Assembly (NCBI GenBank): GCA_009760885.1
Contig: CM019701.1
Span: forward strand, 12,297,963-12,361,962
Origin: Achatina immaculata
Taxonomy: Eukaryota > Mollusca > Gastropoda > Stylommatophora > Achatinidae
Direction of reading: 5' to 3'
DNA: 64,000 nucleotides
Within the stretch, counting starts at the first letter, position 1; the number at the start of each line of letters is the position of its first letter. Both the position numbers and the translations under genes were made by a program. The notes beneath the pieces are model-generated. The model saw nothing but the letters and a program-made list of their open reading frames with translations, made no database searches and was not told the DNA's origin. Below, piece after piece: positions 10,613 to 21,450 of the stretch.

Positions 10613-11555
10613 TGAAACAGGCGTGAAACAAGGATGTATACTGTCTCCTTTACTTTTTGGGATTACAATAGACTTCATAATGAAAAAATGCTGCACAGGT
10701 AACACAGGTATTGACTGGGTACATGGGACCCAACTAGAAGATCTTGATTTTGCTGATGACATAACTCTTATCAGTAATAATGTGAATTCCATGCAAGAAA
10801 AAACAGAAAGCCTGTCTTCACTGGCTAGCAAAATAGGACTTGAAATTAACAAGGACAAAACAAAAATAATGAAAATTCCCATCAATCAAATTGGAAAAAT
10901 AAACATAGAAGGGACAGATATTGAAGAAGTCAATCAATTTGCATACCTTGGCAGCTACATAGACCAGGAAGGTGACACTAGAAAGGAAGTTAGGATCAGA
11001 ATTGCAAAAGCAGCATCAATCTTCAAGAATCTTGAGAACATATGGAATTCAAAAGTTATAAGCACAAAAACCAAGTTAAGACTATTCAATTCAAATGTAA
11101 TATCCACCCTCATTTATGCATGCGAAAGCTGGAAAACAACTAAAGAAATAGAAAAGAAATTAGACTATTTTGAAAACAAATGCCTAAGGAAAATACTAGG
11201 CATCAAGTGGAATGAATTCAAGAACAATGCAGAGATAAGACAGATGACTGAACAACAACCAGTCTCATGGGTGATCAGGAAAAGGAGATGGACATATGTT
11301 GGTCACTTGATGAGAAGAAATGATCAGAGAATCCCAAAACAAGCTATCAAGTGGAACACAACAGGCCGAAGAAAAAGGGGCAGACCGCGTGAAACTCTGA
11401 AGAGGACATTATTAAGAGAGGCCAAGTTAACAAGCATAGAATCCTTTGATGAGGTTGAAGGACTCGCAGAGGACAGGAAAAATTGGCGAACTGCTTTGCA
11501 AGCCCTATGTGACGTTTAACGGCACGGGAAGGATATAAGATATAAGATATAAGAA
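10613..11555 (+). mobile_element. RTE-like LINE copy with 13-bp target-site duplication
   Basis: A 5'-truncated copy starting inside RT motif B (ETGVKQGCILSPLLF). It continues through DLDFADDITLIS (motif C, catalytic Asp pair at about 10746-10756), QFAYLGSYIDQEGD, LIYACESW, RWTYVGHLMRRN and WNTTGRRKRGRPRE to a stop at 11519. The ORF from 10587 is open to the end, so decay is small and the insertion is fairly recent. After the stop come about 36 bp ending in three GATATAA-like units. Identical GACCTACACTCAC copies flank it at 10600-10612 and 11556-11568. The target was the 57-bp array. Sister fragment: 2632-2950. Confidence 0.92.
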
Positions 11556-12285
11556 GACCTACACTCACAGAGCAAATCTACTAGAAAACTGTAGACAAAT
11601 ATGCGCCACAGTGACCTACAGTCACGGAGCAAATCTACTAGAAAACTGTAGACAAATATGCACCACAGTGATCTACAGTCACGGAGCAAATCTACTAGAA
11701 AACTGTAGACAAATATGCACCACAGTGACCTACAGTCACGGAGCAAATCTACTAGAAAACTGTAGACAGATATGCATCACACTGACCTACAGTCAAAGAG
11801 CAAAACTACTAGAAAACTGTAGACAAATATGCACCACAGTGACCTACAGTCACGGAGCAAATCTACTAGAAAACTGTAGACAAATATGCATCACGGTGAC
11901 CTACAGTCACAGAGCAAATCTACTAGAAAACTGTAGACAGATATGCATCACAGTGACCTACAGTCACAGAGCAAATCTACTAGAAAACTGTAGACAGATA
12001 TGCATCACACTGACCTACAGTCACAGACAAATCTACCAGAAAACTGTAGACAAATTTGCACCACAGTGACCTACAGTCAAAGAGCAAAACTACTAGAAAA
12101 CTGTAGACAAATATGCACCACAGTGACCTACAGTCACGGAGCAAATCTACTAGAAAACTGTAGACAAATATGCACCACAGTGACCTACAGTCACGGAGCA
12201 AATCTACTAGAAAACTGTAGACAAATATGCACCACAGTGACCTACACTCACAGAGCAAATCTACCAGAAAACTGTAGAGCTTCCA
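11556..12285. repeat. Minisatellite, 57 bp x about 13
   Basis: Units carry GACCTACAGTCACGGAGC and CTAGAAAACTGTAGAC. CTACAGT and ACTGTAG within each unit are inverted repeats, so every unit can form a small hairpin. Fifty-seven is divisible by three, which opens frames such as ENCRQICTTV on the plus strand. The array ends only 7 bp from the splice donor of the LDLa exon at 12292-12414. Confidence 0.97.
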
Positions 12286-12291
12286 ACTTAC

Positions 12292-12414
12292 CACACTGAT
12301 TCGTATCCTCGTCGCTTCTGTCCTTGCAGTCGAAGACACCGTCACAGAGGTAGGCCATTGGCACGCATTCAGAGTTGTTGCACCGAAACTCCGTGGAGAA
12401 GCATTCACGTCTCG
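12292..12414 (-). CDS. LDLa-module exon
   Basis: Minus-strand exon of 123 nt, phase 1-1. The acceptor is inferred at ...CCCCGAAAG (exon from 12414) and the donor is G|GTAAGTTGG (last exon base 12292). It encodes a full class A module: [17 protein letters not shown], then [17 protein letters not shown] and the sixth Cys in TNQC. Six cysteines and the Asp/Asp-Ser-Asp-Glu calcium cage are present, as in LDL receptor and LRP repeats, which bind ligands outside the cell. The acceptor lacks a strong pyrimidine tract, so the 5' boundary is less sure than the donor. In the transcript it follows the exon at 15134-15253 and precedes that at 664-767. The gene identity cannot be fixed from single modules; LRP-like or multi-LDLa receptor genes are candidates. 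Confidence 0.85.
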
Positions 12415-12844
12415 CTTTCGGGGAACACAATGGAAGACCAGGCATGAGTACATACACTCTTGCTTGAGCATCTCATAAATATCCGGGAAAGCCAATAAAA
12501 GCATAATTTTCAACTTGTAGCTACAATGATCTTCTCGACTCAAAAGAGATACTTTTTTTTTTTTGCAGAGAAGTTTTAACAGTGTTTGCGATGGATTAAC
12601 TTACATCAATATTTGTTGAAATTTCTTCGAAGAATCTGCATGTTCATCGTCAAACAAGTTTTTTAAAATCAAGTTTAGTCATCATTTCCTCACTAGAAAA
12701 GTAGCTAGTAAATTATTTTACACATTAACCGCGGACTTATTCCTTTTTTTCTGCTGCATTTTCTCTGGGCTCGGGTGTAGCAATGTAGCCATGGATGTTT
12801 TCTTTTTATATAATAACCTATCTTTATTTTTCCTGTTTTGGCTA
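12415..12844. other. Intronic sequence, no feature seen
   Basis: AT-rich with two homopolymer T runs. Nothing coding recognised. Confidence 0.5.
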
Positions 12845-13230
12845 TTAGCGACCCATACCTGACATGTTAGCGTCAGGGTGGGCGAACCGTAGCTGACATA
12901 GTATTGTCAGAGTTGGCGAACTATAGCAGACATGGTAGCGTCAGGGTTGGCGAACTATAGCTGATATAGTAGTGTCAGAGTTGGCGAACTATAGCTGATA
13001 TAGTAGTGTCAGAGTTGGCGAACCGTAGCTGACATAGTATTGTCAGAGTTGGCGAACTATAGCTGATATAGTAGTATCAGGGTTGGCAAACTATAGTTGA
13101 CATGGTAGTGTCAGAGTTGGCGAACTATAGCTGACATGGTAGTGTCAGAGTTGGCGAACTATAGCTGACATAGTAGTGTCAGAGTTGTTAAATCATAGCT
13201 GACATGCTAGCGTTAGGGTTGAAGAACCAT
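12845..13230. repeat. Minisatellite, 34 bp x about 11, hairpin-forming
   Basis: Units carry TTGGCGAACTATAGCTGACA. Most contain CTGACA-N6-TGTCAG, a perfect 6-bp inverted repeat, so the array is a row of potential hairpins. Copies diverge toward both ends. Confidence 0.93.
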
Positions 13231-13865
13231 AGCTGATCAAGACCCTAACCCACCTCACTGCTGGTACCTGCAGTAACAAGCCTAACCTGGCTAACGGCGC
13301 AGGGATCGCCATAGTCCCCATGGGGGGTGGAGTTTGCTAAGAAGTATACCACTCAACCGGTGCTTGTTAGCTTCGTTCAGGGACTGAAAAAATAACTGTC
13401 ATAACCCGCTCCCACGCCGACACAACGATTTGCCTCAACATCTTCACAGCATCGGCTGCAAAGAACACCAGCTCACAGTTACAGGGAGATAGAGTACAAG
13501 ACAAGACACGACAAGACTACTTTCCAGACACAGAGGTCTCCTTAGGCAGGCAGAAGTTCCATGTTTAAGGACACATTCGTCTCAGTATCCAGTTGTTGGG
13601 TATACATTTTAAAAGCTGAGTCGATGTAGAAGAAAAAGGAAACGTAGATCCTGAAATGGCGCGTTTGTAGAGAAAGCAATACTGGTTAATCTTTTCTGTC
13701 GAAAGGTCGAAGGTTGAGAAGACAGAGATGGACAGAGTGAAAAGATGTTTGCTGGTCTGACATCCTGGCACGAGACATGCTTAATGGCAAGCCTGTTGAG
13801 ATGCACAAGGGATCGAGAGTTGTGGAAGGACATGATATTCTACGCATGTCGGCAGGGACACACAA
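13231..13865. other. Intronic sequence, no feature seen
   Basis: No conserved frame. The long plus-strand ORFs starting at 13745 and 13777 run into the GA tract and are artefacts. Confidence 0.5.
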
Positions 13866-13869
13866 ACAC

Positions 13870-14787
13870 AGAAGAGAGAGAGAGGGAGGGAGGGAGAGAG
13901 AGAGCGAGGGAGAGAGAGAGGGAGGAAGGGGGAGAGAGAGAGGGAGAGAGAGAGGGACGGAGAGGGAGAGAGAGAGGGAGAGAGAGGGAGGCAGGGAGAG
14001 GGCGAGAGAGAGGGGGAGAGAGAGCGAGGGAGAGAGAGAGGGAGGGAGAGAGAGGGAGAGAGAGGGAGGGAGGGAGAGAGGGAAGGAGAGAGAGAGGGAG
14101 AGAGGGAAGGAGAGGGAGAGGGAGAGAGGGAGGGAGGGAGGGAGAGAGGGAGGGAGGGAGAGAGGGAAGGAGAGGGAGAGAGAGAGGGAGAAGGAGAGAG
14201 GGAAGAGAGAGAGAGGGAGAGAGGGAAGGGGGAGAGAGGAGAGAGGGAAGGAGAGGGAGAGAGGGAAGGAGAAGGAGAGAGGAGAGAGGGAGAGAAGGAA
14301 GGAGAGAGAGGGAGAGAGGGAGGGAGAGGAGGGAGAGAGAGAGGGAGAGGGAGGGAGAGAGGGAAAGAGAGGGAGAGAGAGAGGGAGAGAGAGAGAGGGA
14401 GGGGGAGAGAGGGAAGGAGAGGGAGAGAGAGAGGGAGAGAGAGAGGGAGAGAGGAGAGAGGGAAGGAGAGGGAGAAAGAGAGGGAGAGAGGGAGGGAGGG
14501 AGAGAGAGGGGGAGAGAGCGAGGGAGAGAGAGGGAGAGAGAGAGCGAGGGAGGGAGAGGGAGAGCGAGAGAGCTAGGGGGAGAGAGAGTGAGGGAGGGAG
14601 AGAGAGGGAGAGAGGGAGAGGGAGAGAGAGGGAGGGAGGGAGAGGGAGAGAGAGGGAGGGAGGGAGAGAGAGGAAGGGAGGGAGAGAGAGGGAGGGAGGG
14701 AGGGAGAGGAAGGGAGAGGAAGGGAGGGAGAGAGAGGGAGGGAGGGAGGGAGAGAGGGAAGGAGGGAGGGAGAGAGAGAGAGAGAGA
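13870..14787 (+). repeat. Purine tract, (GAGAGAGGGA)n-like, about 0.9 kb
   Basis: About 920 bp almost purely of G and A on the plus strand, with only scattered C or T. It has no fixed long period, but GAGAGAGAGGGAGGGAG-type strings recur. Such homopurine tracts can form triplex (H-) DNA and are hard to sequence. It creates spurious Arg/Glu/Gly ORFs of over 350 codons. Confidence 0.97.
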
Positions 14788-14818
14788 AATAAACAGAAGT
14801 TAGGGTCCCGTAGCGAGT

Positions 14819-14881
14819 CTGTGTGTGTGTGTTTGTGCGTGTGTGTGTGTGTGTTTGTGTGTATGTTTGTGTGTGTGTGTG
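14819..14881. repeat. (TG)n microsatellite
   Basis: TG repeats with occasional TTTG and CG interruptions. Confidence 0.95.
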
Positions 14882-15133
14882 AACTATTTTCTTTCTATTC
14901 TTCCTTGGAGAGTGACATTTGTTTGAAACTTTGGGCTGCTCTGCTGTGAGCTGTAACAGAAGCACAGGCAGAATATATTTTATAACAAAAGAGTTAATCT
15001 TGTGCCAAGAAACCACTCATCTTCATCCAGACAGTAACTTCAAACAAACATCTTCAAGGTCACACTCAACACATCTTCGACTTCCAAACCGTAAAGATTA
15101 TAGAGAACTTCAAAGAACGATAATTTCACTTAC

Positions 15134-15253
15134 TGCAGGTTTTCTCATCAGAGTTGTCTCCGCAGTCGTCCTTGAAGTCGCACTGAAGGTCACGTGATAC
15201 GCAGAAGTGGTTGTCGCACTTGATATGTGTGGTAGAAGGACATTTGTATGTTT
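15134..15253 (-). CDS. LDLa-module exon
   Basis: Minus-strand exon of 120 nt, phase 1-1. The acceptor is CTTTTGTACAG (exon from 15253) and the donor TGCA|GTAAGTG (last base 15134). It encodes [17 protein letters not shown], then [19 protein letters not shown] and a final KTC. All six cysteines and the terminal D-x-S-D-E calcium motif are present. Its last base A plus AG at the start of the 664-767 exon would give Lys, which shows that phases are compatible although the exon at 12292-12414 lies between. Extracellular ligand-binding module; the parent gene is not identifiable. Confidence 0.9.
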
Positions 15254-16200
15254 CTGTACAAAAGTGTTAGAAGACATTCACAACATCGTTAATTAAATGA
15301 GAGTTCGTATCCCATTTTTCCTGTTCTAAATCCGTCTTGCTGATCAATTTTTGCCAGTGGTGCTATAATATCCTTGTTCCGTCGACTTCGACAGAATGTT
15401 TACATAATTTATATAACTATTTTATTTCATATTAAGTTCACATAAAGCAACATTAGATATACGACCACTTACACAAATTGAGGATGGCGCAGGATGGGAT
15501 CACCGCAAGAAACGATACAACCAAATATACACAGATCCATAAGACAATAACGATAATATTCCTCATTGGTAATACGTCACTGTCTTTGATAAAGGCCTTC
15601 TGCCGAAATATTAAGTTTTCGTTGTGTTGTATTACTCTGTGATCTTTCCATTTTGTCCTTTTTTTTTTTTACAATTCTTGTAACACTGCATCATATACCG
15701 ACATTTTACTGTAGTCTACTACTCTACTTTTAGTTTTATTACATTTATTATTACATTCATCTCTTGTCCTTAAGTTGTCAGTTTTATTTTAAAAGTGCAA
15801 AGTATTTATGCTTTAATCAGAATATATATTTTATGTCATGTACTGACGCTCAACCAATGTAAAGCAAAGAAAAAAAATATAAAATATTACCGCTAAGAGC
15901 TTTCATATTTTAACTCCTTGTTTTTGACATACACTTACATATATCCCATGACCACTTTATGAAAGACATTGCAACTTCCTTTCGCGTGATGGACGTGTAT
16001 ATTCTAGAGAGTGTTGTTTCATGCGTGTAAAGATTCTACTTAATATCATCTATTCATCTTCGTCCGGAGTGCCCCAGGGCGTTAATTTCGAATCTTCTGC
16101 TGATAAAAGCTTATGCAGGTGATTGGCCGCCTCTCATTTCAAGGAGTGGTGGAGTCTCTTTCTTTCTTCTGTGAAGTCAATCTCAGAAGTTGTTACTATA
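15254..16200. other. Intronic sequence with a hammerhead-like core at 15586-15614
   Basis: AT-rich, no coding motif. At 15586-15614 TTGATAAAGGCC...GCCGAAATATT resembles a decayed hammerhead core (CTGATGA, a GGC/GCC stem, GAAA). A similar string occurs at 60864-60916. Confidence 0.35.
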
Positions 16201-16204
16201 GATC

Positions 16205-16420
16205 TGTTAAACAGTCTGTCTGTCTATTTGTCTGTCTGTCTGCTTGTCAGCAGCTGTTACTACAGATCTGTTAAGCAGTCTGACTGTCTGTTTGTCTGTC
16301 TGTCTGCTTGTCTGTCTGTATATTAGATATTTGCATCATGGACAGTTTGTTCGTCTGTCAGTACGTATCAATGACAATGTCTGCCTGTCTGTCTATCTGT
16401 CTGTTTGTCTGTCTCTGTTA
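16205..16420. repeat. (TGTC)n microsatellite, interrupted
   Basis: TCTGTCTGTCTG tracts in several blocks. A segment with GTTACTAYAGATCTGTTAA is duplicated at about 16190 and 16255. Confidence 0.9.
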
Positions 16421-16624
16421 TAGCTTCTTTCGTATGAGTTTTTTCTGGGAAAAGATGTTTGAAGAAAAAGACCATAACTCTTTCCATTTTGACTGAGAAT
16501 CTTCCTTTAGAAGTATTATCCTCTTCTGATGTAGCTGAGAGCAAAGAGTGATTTCTCCTTCTCTCTATCATTCTCTTTCTCTCTCTCTCCCTCCCTCTCT
16601 CTCTCTCCTTACCTGTATCAATTA

Positions 16625-17065
16625 AGAACCAACTACAACAAAAAACACAAACTACAACAAAGAACACCAAAATGCAAAAAAAAAAACAACAAATACAACA
16701 GAAACACAAACTACAACTAGAAACACCAGCTACAACAAAAAAAAAACGCCAACTACAACAAAAAAAAACGCCAACTACAACAAAAATCGCCAACTACAAC
16801 AAAAATCGCCAACTACAACAAAAATCGCCAACTACAACAAAAAACGCCAACTACAACAAAAATCGCCAACTACAACAAAAATCGCCAACTACAACAAAAA
16901 TCGCCAACTACAACAAAAATCGCCAACTACAACAAAAACACCAAATACAACAAAAGAAAACGCCAACTACAACAAAAACACCAACTATAATAAAAAAAAA
17001 ACAACAGCTACAACAAAAAGAAAAAAAAAACACCAACTACAACAAAAAACGCCAACTGTAAAAAA
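16625..17065. repeat. Minisatellite, about 19 bp, A-rich
   Basis: Units of AACTACAACAAAAATCGCC and longer A-run variants. The centre (16780-16930) is homogeneous and the edges vary in A-run length. Confidence 0.95.
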
Positions 17066-18025
17066 AAAAACCCCTCCACCAACGACAACAAAAAACAAAC
17101 TAACTCTGCATACTTTAAACATCTCCAAACCGAACAAACAAACACATGTACCTCACCAAATTTCCCAGCCTCAACTCCCATATACACAATAGCACACATT
17201 TACCCAGTCTTACTCCTGTAGGAGTGTCTCCTCTTTATAACTCTATATCTCTTTACAATCCTTTTCCTTAGATTTCCACTTCGCTCTTGCAGCAACTTGG
17301 CGCTGCCATGACACTTTGTTTCCTCCATCTTTCCTTCAGCGGTTTCTCTTTCATACAATTTGCTTCCCTTTCTCATGACATTTGTCAGAGCATCATCCAG
17401 AAATATTTCATTTTTGTGTGACAAATTTATAGAATATTGACTACTCAGTCACGCGAATATTTCATCGAGTTCTGATTGTGACTAAGAATGTTCTAGAAGG
17501 GGTCAATATCTGAAATATCCGTCTGTAACCCAACATTGGCTGGCTGTTTTCGCTGAGGAAAAAAAAATCATTTCCATGATCTGGATTTCTGTGATATTTG
17601 CTTTCAACAAGAGCCGCTGTGTGGGGAAAATGAGATTGTCTCCCCTGTATTATTACTCCCCCTTATGGACGGAAGTACATTCCGTTTATTGAGACACCAT
17701 AATAGATGGAGACCTTCCTTCTGTGATGTGGAACTTTCGGGACAAAATTTATTTGCTTTCTTAGGAGGATGCTAACTTTCTTCTATTAATCACTTCAGAG
17801 GCGTTTTAGGTTCACCCGTGAAGCACACAGTATGCTTTCAGTTTTCACAGAGGGTGTGGAAACTGAGAGATATTGCTGATCACGTCAGAATTTTCTGTTT
17901 CATGTAACATTTCCTGCCGGATTCTACTTAAATATCATTTCTTATAGTTAACAGTTTTTTATATTTTTAAGTCAAGGGGTTTTTTTTTAACTTTACGTAC
18001 AAAAACTAGTTCCCATGTTTCGGTT
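17066..18025. other. No recognisable feature
   Basis: Intronic sequence. The minus-strand frame at 17200-17424 is Lys/Arg-rich without a known motif. Confidence 0.5.
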
Positions 18026-18029
18026 CCGT

Positions 18030-18515
18030 GTCTCTTTCCAAAGGCAATTTATCAAAACAAAATTTCAGTAATATGTTTACGGGGGAAAGAGAAAACCATC
18101 TTTTTCAGCAGATAAATGTATGTAATATGTTTACGGGAGAAATAGAAAGCCATCTATTTCAGGAGTTGAATTTCAGTAATATGTTTAGAGGGGAAAGAGG
18201 AAACCATCTTTTTCAGCAGATAAATTTCAGTAATGTGTTTACGAGAGAAATAGAAAGCCATCTATTTCAGGAGTTGAATTTCAGTAATATGTTTAGGGTG
18301 GAAAGGGAAAGAGAAAACCATCTTTTTCAGCAACTGAATTTCGGTAATATGTTTACGGGGGAAAGAGAAAACCATCTAATGCAGGAGTTGAATTTCAGTA
18401 ATATGTTTACGACAGAAATAGAAAACCGTCTATTTCAGGAACTGAACTTCAGTAATATGTTTACAGGGAAAAGAGAAAACCGTCTATTTCAAGAACTGAA
18501 TTTCAGTAACGACTT
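18030..18515. repeat. Minisatellite, 54 bp x about 9
   Basis: Units carry TTCAGTAATATGTTTACGGG and CATCTATTTCAGGAG. The unit length of 18 codons leaves an open plus-strand frame (NFSNMFTGERENHLFQEL repeats). Units differ by several bases each, and changes do not favour silent sites, so I treat the frame as chance. Confidence 0.93.
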
Positions 18516-18589
18516 TTTTCGTCATATAAGACAGTTTAAAGTAGGGAGATTTCGGTCGCTTGCGCAAGCAGCTCAGCATCATTGACCTC

Positions 18590-19195
18590 ATCGATACAAG
18601 TGACAAACTACAAGGGCATACACTAACTGAAGAAGGGAGGTGTGAGATGCAGGCAAAGAAAAGAATATGAATGGCAAAACATACATTCAACACCATGAAA
18701 ACAACGCTGTTATCTAGGAATCTGCCCATAGAAACAAAATTAAGATTTGTAAAGTGTTATGTCTACTCTGTTTCGCTGTATGCAGCAGAGACCTGGACTC
18801 TAAGCAAAAAGATGGAAGGAATGATTAATGCAGCAGAAATGTGGTTCTACAGAAAACTAGGTCATATAATATGGAGAATGAAACGAACAAAGCCACAAGT
18901 TTTAGTGCAGCTCTAAGAGCTCGTAAACTTCTCAAAGAAATAAGGATCAGGAAAACACAATACTTTGGCCACCAAAAGACATAACAGCATAATGAAGACC
19001 AAACTAGAAGGAAAGGTGGAAGGAAAAAAAAGAGCAAGAGGAAGACAGAGATGAAGATGGAAGATAACATAGGAGAATGGACAGGACACAGAATGGCTGA
19101 GTGCACCATCAAGGCCAGGGAGCGAGGGAGCTGGAGATTCTTTACCGCCAACATTCAATCTGGAGAAAGCACAAGATGATGATGATGATGAAGAT
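18590..19195 (+). mobile_element. LINE 3' fragment with (GAT)n tail
   Basis: Plus-strand post-RT blocks: KHTFNTMKTTLLSR, LPIETKLRFVKCYVYSV, YAAETWTLSKK and MINAAEMWFYRKL in one frame. After a frameshift come IRIRKTQYFGHQK and the basic block EGKRARGRQR with errors, ending at GATGATGATG (about 19180). This is the connector/C-terminal part of an RTE-like ORF2. Frameshifts make it dead. A sister fragment lies at 46840-47195. Confidence 0.8.
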
Positions 19196-19800
19196 TTCAC
19201 CGATGAAAGTTTAAAAAAGGGGAAAGGAAAAAAAAACACTCATAAAATATTAGAGGAGTTAAAATCTGGTGAAACTGGAGAACTGTGACATCAAAAGTGA
19301 AGATAAATATGCAAGTGAAGTTATGAACAGGTTTGACTTGGTGGGAGATCTTTGATTTATACAAAATTAATAAAAATCTAACATAATTTACATTTATACT
19401 GCTTATTAAAGTTATTTAAGCTTATTCAATAACACATTTTAATAAATCATATCACATACAAATGTTAAGATACGAAGATAAATAATATCTCTTAGAAGGT
19501 AAGTTCCAATTTTACAGATAAAGTATATCAGAGATAAATATAAGATCTGAGAATGAATCATAAGTCTTAGAAGATAAATTCCAGCCTGGAAGATAAGGAA
19601 TATCGAAATAGAAACAAGGTCTGAAGATAAAACTGAAATTATACTCAAATTCTGAAGATAAATCACATGACTTAGAGGATGTTTCTCAACCTTCATTACG
19701 ACATGGACACCTCTAGCCAATGATATTTCAAGGGAACTCTCCCCCCTCCCCCCCCCCCCCACACCACTTGGCTACTTGGTGTGTGTGTCATGTGACGTGT
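19196..19800. other. Non-coding stretch ending in a poly-C run
   Basis: Contains degenerate repeats of AGATAAAT type (about 19440-19680) and a C-rich run at about 19740-19762, a potential G-quadruplex on the minus strand. Confidence 0.5.
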
Positions 19801-19819
19801 TCTCACCAGAACGTTGTCT

Positions 19820-21000
19820 CTCTCACAGACTCCCTAAGCAAGCTGACCAACATCTCGCAACGATAGATTCAGACTTCCAGGGATGTCCTGAGTCCACCTG
19901 TGCCGAGCTCGCCCAGTTATGTCTGGCACCATGCCCTCTGCTATCAATCTCTCAAAACTTCCAGGGATGTCCTGAGTCCACCTTCGTCGAGGTCGCCCAG
20001 TTATGTCTGGCACCATGCCCTCTGCTATCAATCTCTCAAAACTTCCAGGGATGTCCTGAGTCCACCTTCGTCGAGCTCGCCCAGTTATGTCTGGCACCAT
20101 GCCCTCTGCTATCAATCTCTCAAAACTTCCAGAGATGTCCTGAGTCCACCTTCGTCGAGGTCGCCCAGTTATGTCTGGCACCATGCCCTCTGCTATCAAC
20201 CTCTCAAAACTTCCAGGGATGTCCTGAGTCCACCTTCGTCGAGCTCGCCCAGTTATGTCTGGCACCATGCCCTCTGCTATCAATCTCTCAAAACTTCCAG
20301 GGATGTCCTGAGTCCACCTTCGTCGAGCTCGCCCAGTTATGTCTGGCACCATGCCCTCTGCTATCAATCTCTCAAAACTTCCAGGGATGTCCTGAGTCCA
20401 CCTTCGTCGAGCTCGCCCAGTTATGTCTGGCACCATGCCCTCTGCTATCAATCTCTCAAAACTTCCAGGGATGTCCTGAGTCCACCTTCGTCGAGCTCGC
20501 CCAGTTATGTCTGGCACCATGCCCTCTGCTATCAATCTCTCAAAACTTCCAGGGATGTCCTGAGTCCACCTTCGTCGAGGTCGCCCAGTTATGTCTGGCA
20601 CCATGCCCTCTGCTATCAATCTCTCAAAACTTCCAGAGATGTCCTGAGTCCACCTTCGTCGAGGTCGCCCAGTTATGTCTGGCACCATGCCCTCTGCTAT
20701 CAATCTCTCAAAACTTCCAGAGATGTCCTGAGTCCACCTTCGTCGAGGTCGCCCAGTTATGTCTGGCACCATGCCCTCTGCTATCAATCTCTCAAAACTT
20801 CCAGGGATGTCCTGAGTCCACCTTCGTCGAGGTCGCCCAGTTATGTCTGGCATCATGCCCTCTGCTATCAACCTCTCAAAACCATCATGTCACTTGATGT
20901 GGCCAAGGTATCTCAACTTTCTGACTTTGATGGTGCATACAGGCCAGTCTTCTACGACACCTAATCCTGCCAGTATCTCTTATTTGATTTTCTTTCTATC
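19820..21000 (-). mobile_element. LINE 3' fragment with an internal 84-bp expansion
   Basis: Minus-strand reading. At the right (20990-20890) a decayed block reading QKVEIPWPHQV resembles the LINE motif KLRYLGHI. The segment with GRPRRRWTQDIPG follows, the Gly-Arg-Pro-Arg-Arg-Trp block near the C terminus of RTE-like proteins. At the left end the frame continues as SLNLSLRDVGQLA, also a normal LINE continuation. Between them the block is repeated about 12 times. The frame of 345 residues (19834-20871) stays open because the unit is 28 codons. Confidence 0.75.
19867..20882. repeat. Minisatellite, 84 bp x about 12, inside LINE coding sequence
   Basis: Very homogeneous units carrying TCAAAACTTCCAGGGATGTC. 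Variation is limited to a few sites: GGGATG or GAGATG, GAGCTC or GAGGTC, CAATCTC or CAACCTC. Low divergence implies recent expansion or active homogenisation. Three frames are open over the full array. Confidence 0.98.
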
Positions 21001-21104
21001 CATGACATTTTAAGTGCCCTTCTATAACATTTCATTTCAAATGTTGCTATTCTTTTCTTGGTGTTTACTTAAAAGTGTCAAGAAACTTCTTCTCTCTCTC
21101 TCTC

Positions 21105-21450
21105 TGAACCTTAAGTGCCCAGGGCACATGGGGCTTCCGCAAGGGTTTCCCACAAATGCCTGTCCTTCGCCTTTTTTTCTGCTCTTGCCCAGGTGAGCCC
21201 TCTATTGCTCAACATCCTTTCTGTTGTTCTTCTCCATGTCTCTTTTGGTCTACCCTTACTTCTGCTCCCCTGTGGTGTCCATCTTAGTGCTATTTTTGGT
21301 AGTGAGTTGTCAGTCATTCGGAGCACATGTCCCAACCATCGCCATCGTCTTTCCTCAATAATTGTTGTCAGTGGTTTCATCTGCATTTCTGCTAATAAGA
21401 TGTTATTTCTTATGGTGTTTGGCCAAAATATTTTTCTAATTCTTCGTAAA
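21105..21450 (-). mobile_element. RTE-like LINE 3' fragment (family F)
   Basis: Minus strand: a block reading NNILLAEMQMKP, then ERRWRWLGHVLRMTD, then RWTPQGSRSKGRPKETWRR, then LTWARAEKKAKDRHLW near the end. This is the C-terminal block of RTE/BovB-like ORF2. The last 90 codons are open and close to a coding end. Family members recur at 33915 and 36165. Confidence 0.85.

Noticed and set aside
13745..14949. Arg/Glu/Gly-rich ORFs of 352 and 390 codons
   Set aside because: Translation of the purine tract; a purine-only strand contains only TGA/TAA/TAG-free codons and so stays open without selection.
19776..20964. Three open frames of 345 to 373 codons with 28-residue repeats, as a possible repeat protein gene
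   Set aside because: The unit is 84 bp, so every frame lacking a stop in one unit stays open. Only the minus frame has meaning, as LINE coding text. No start context, signal peptide or splice structure was seen.
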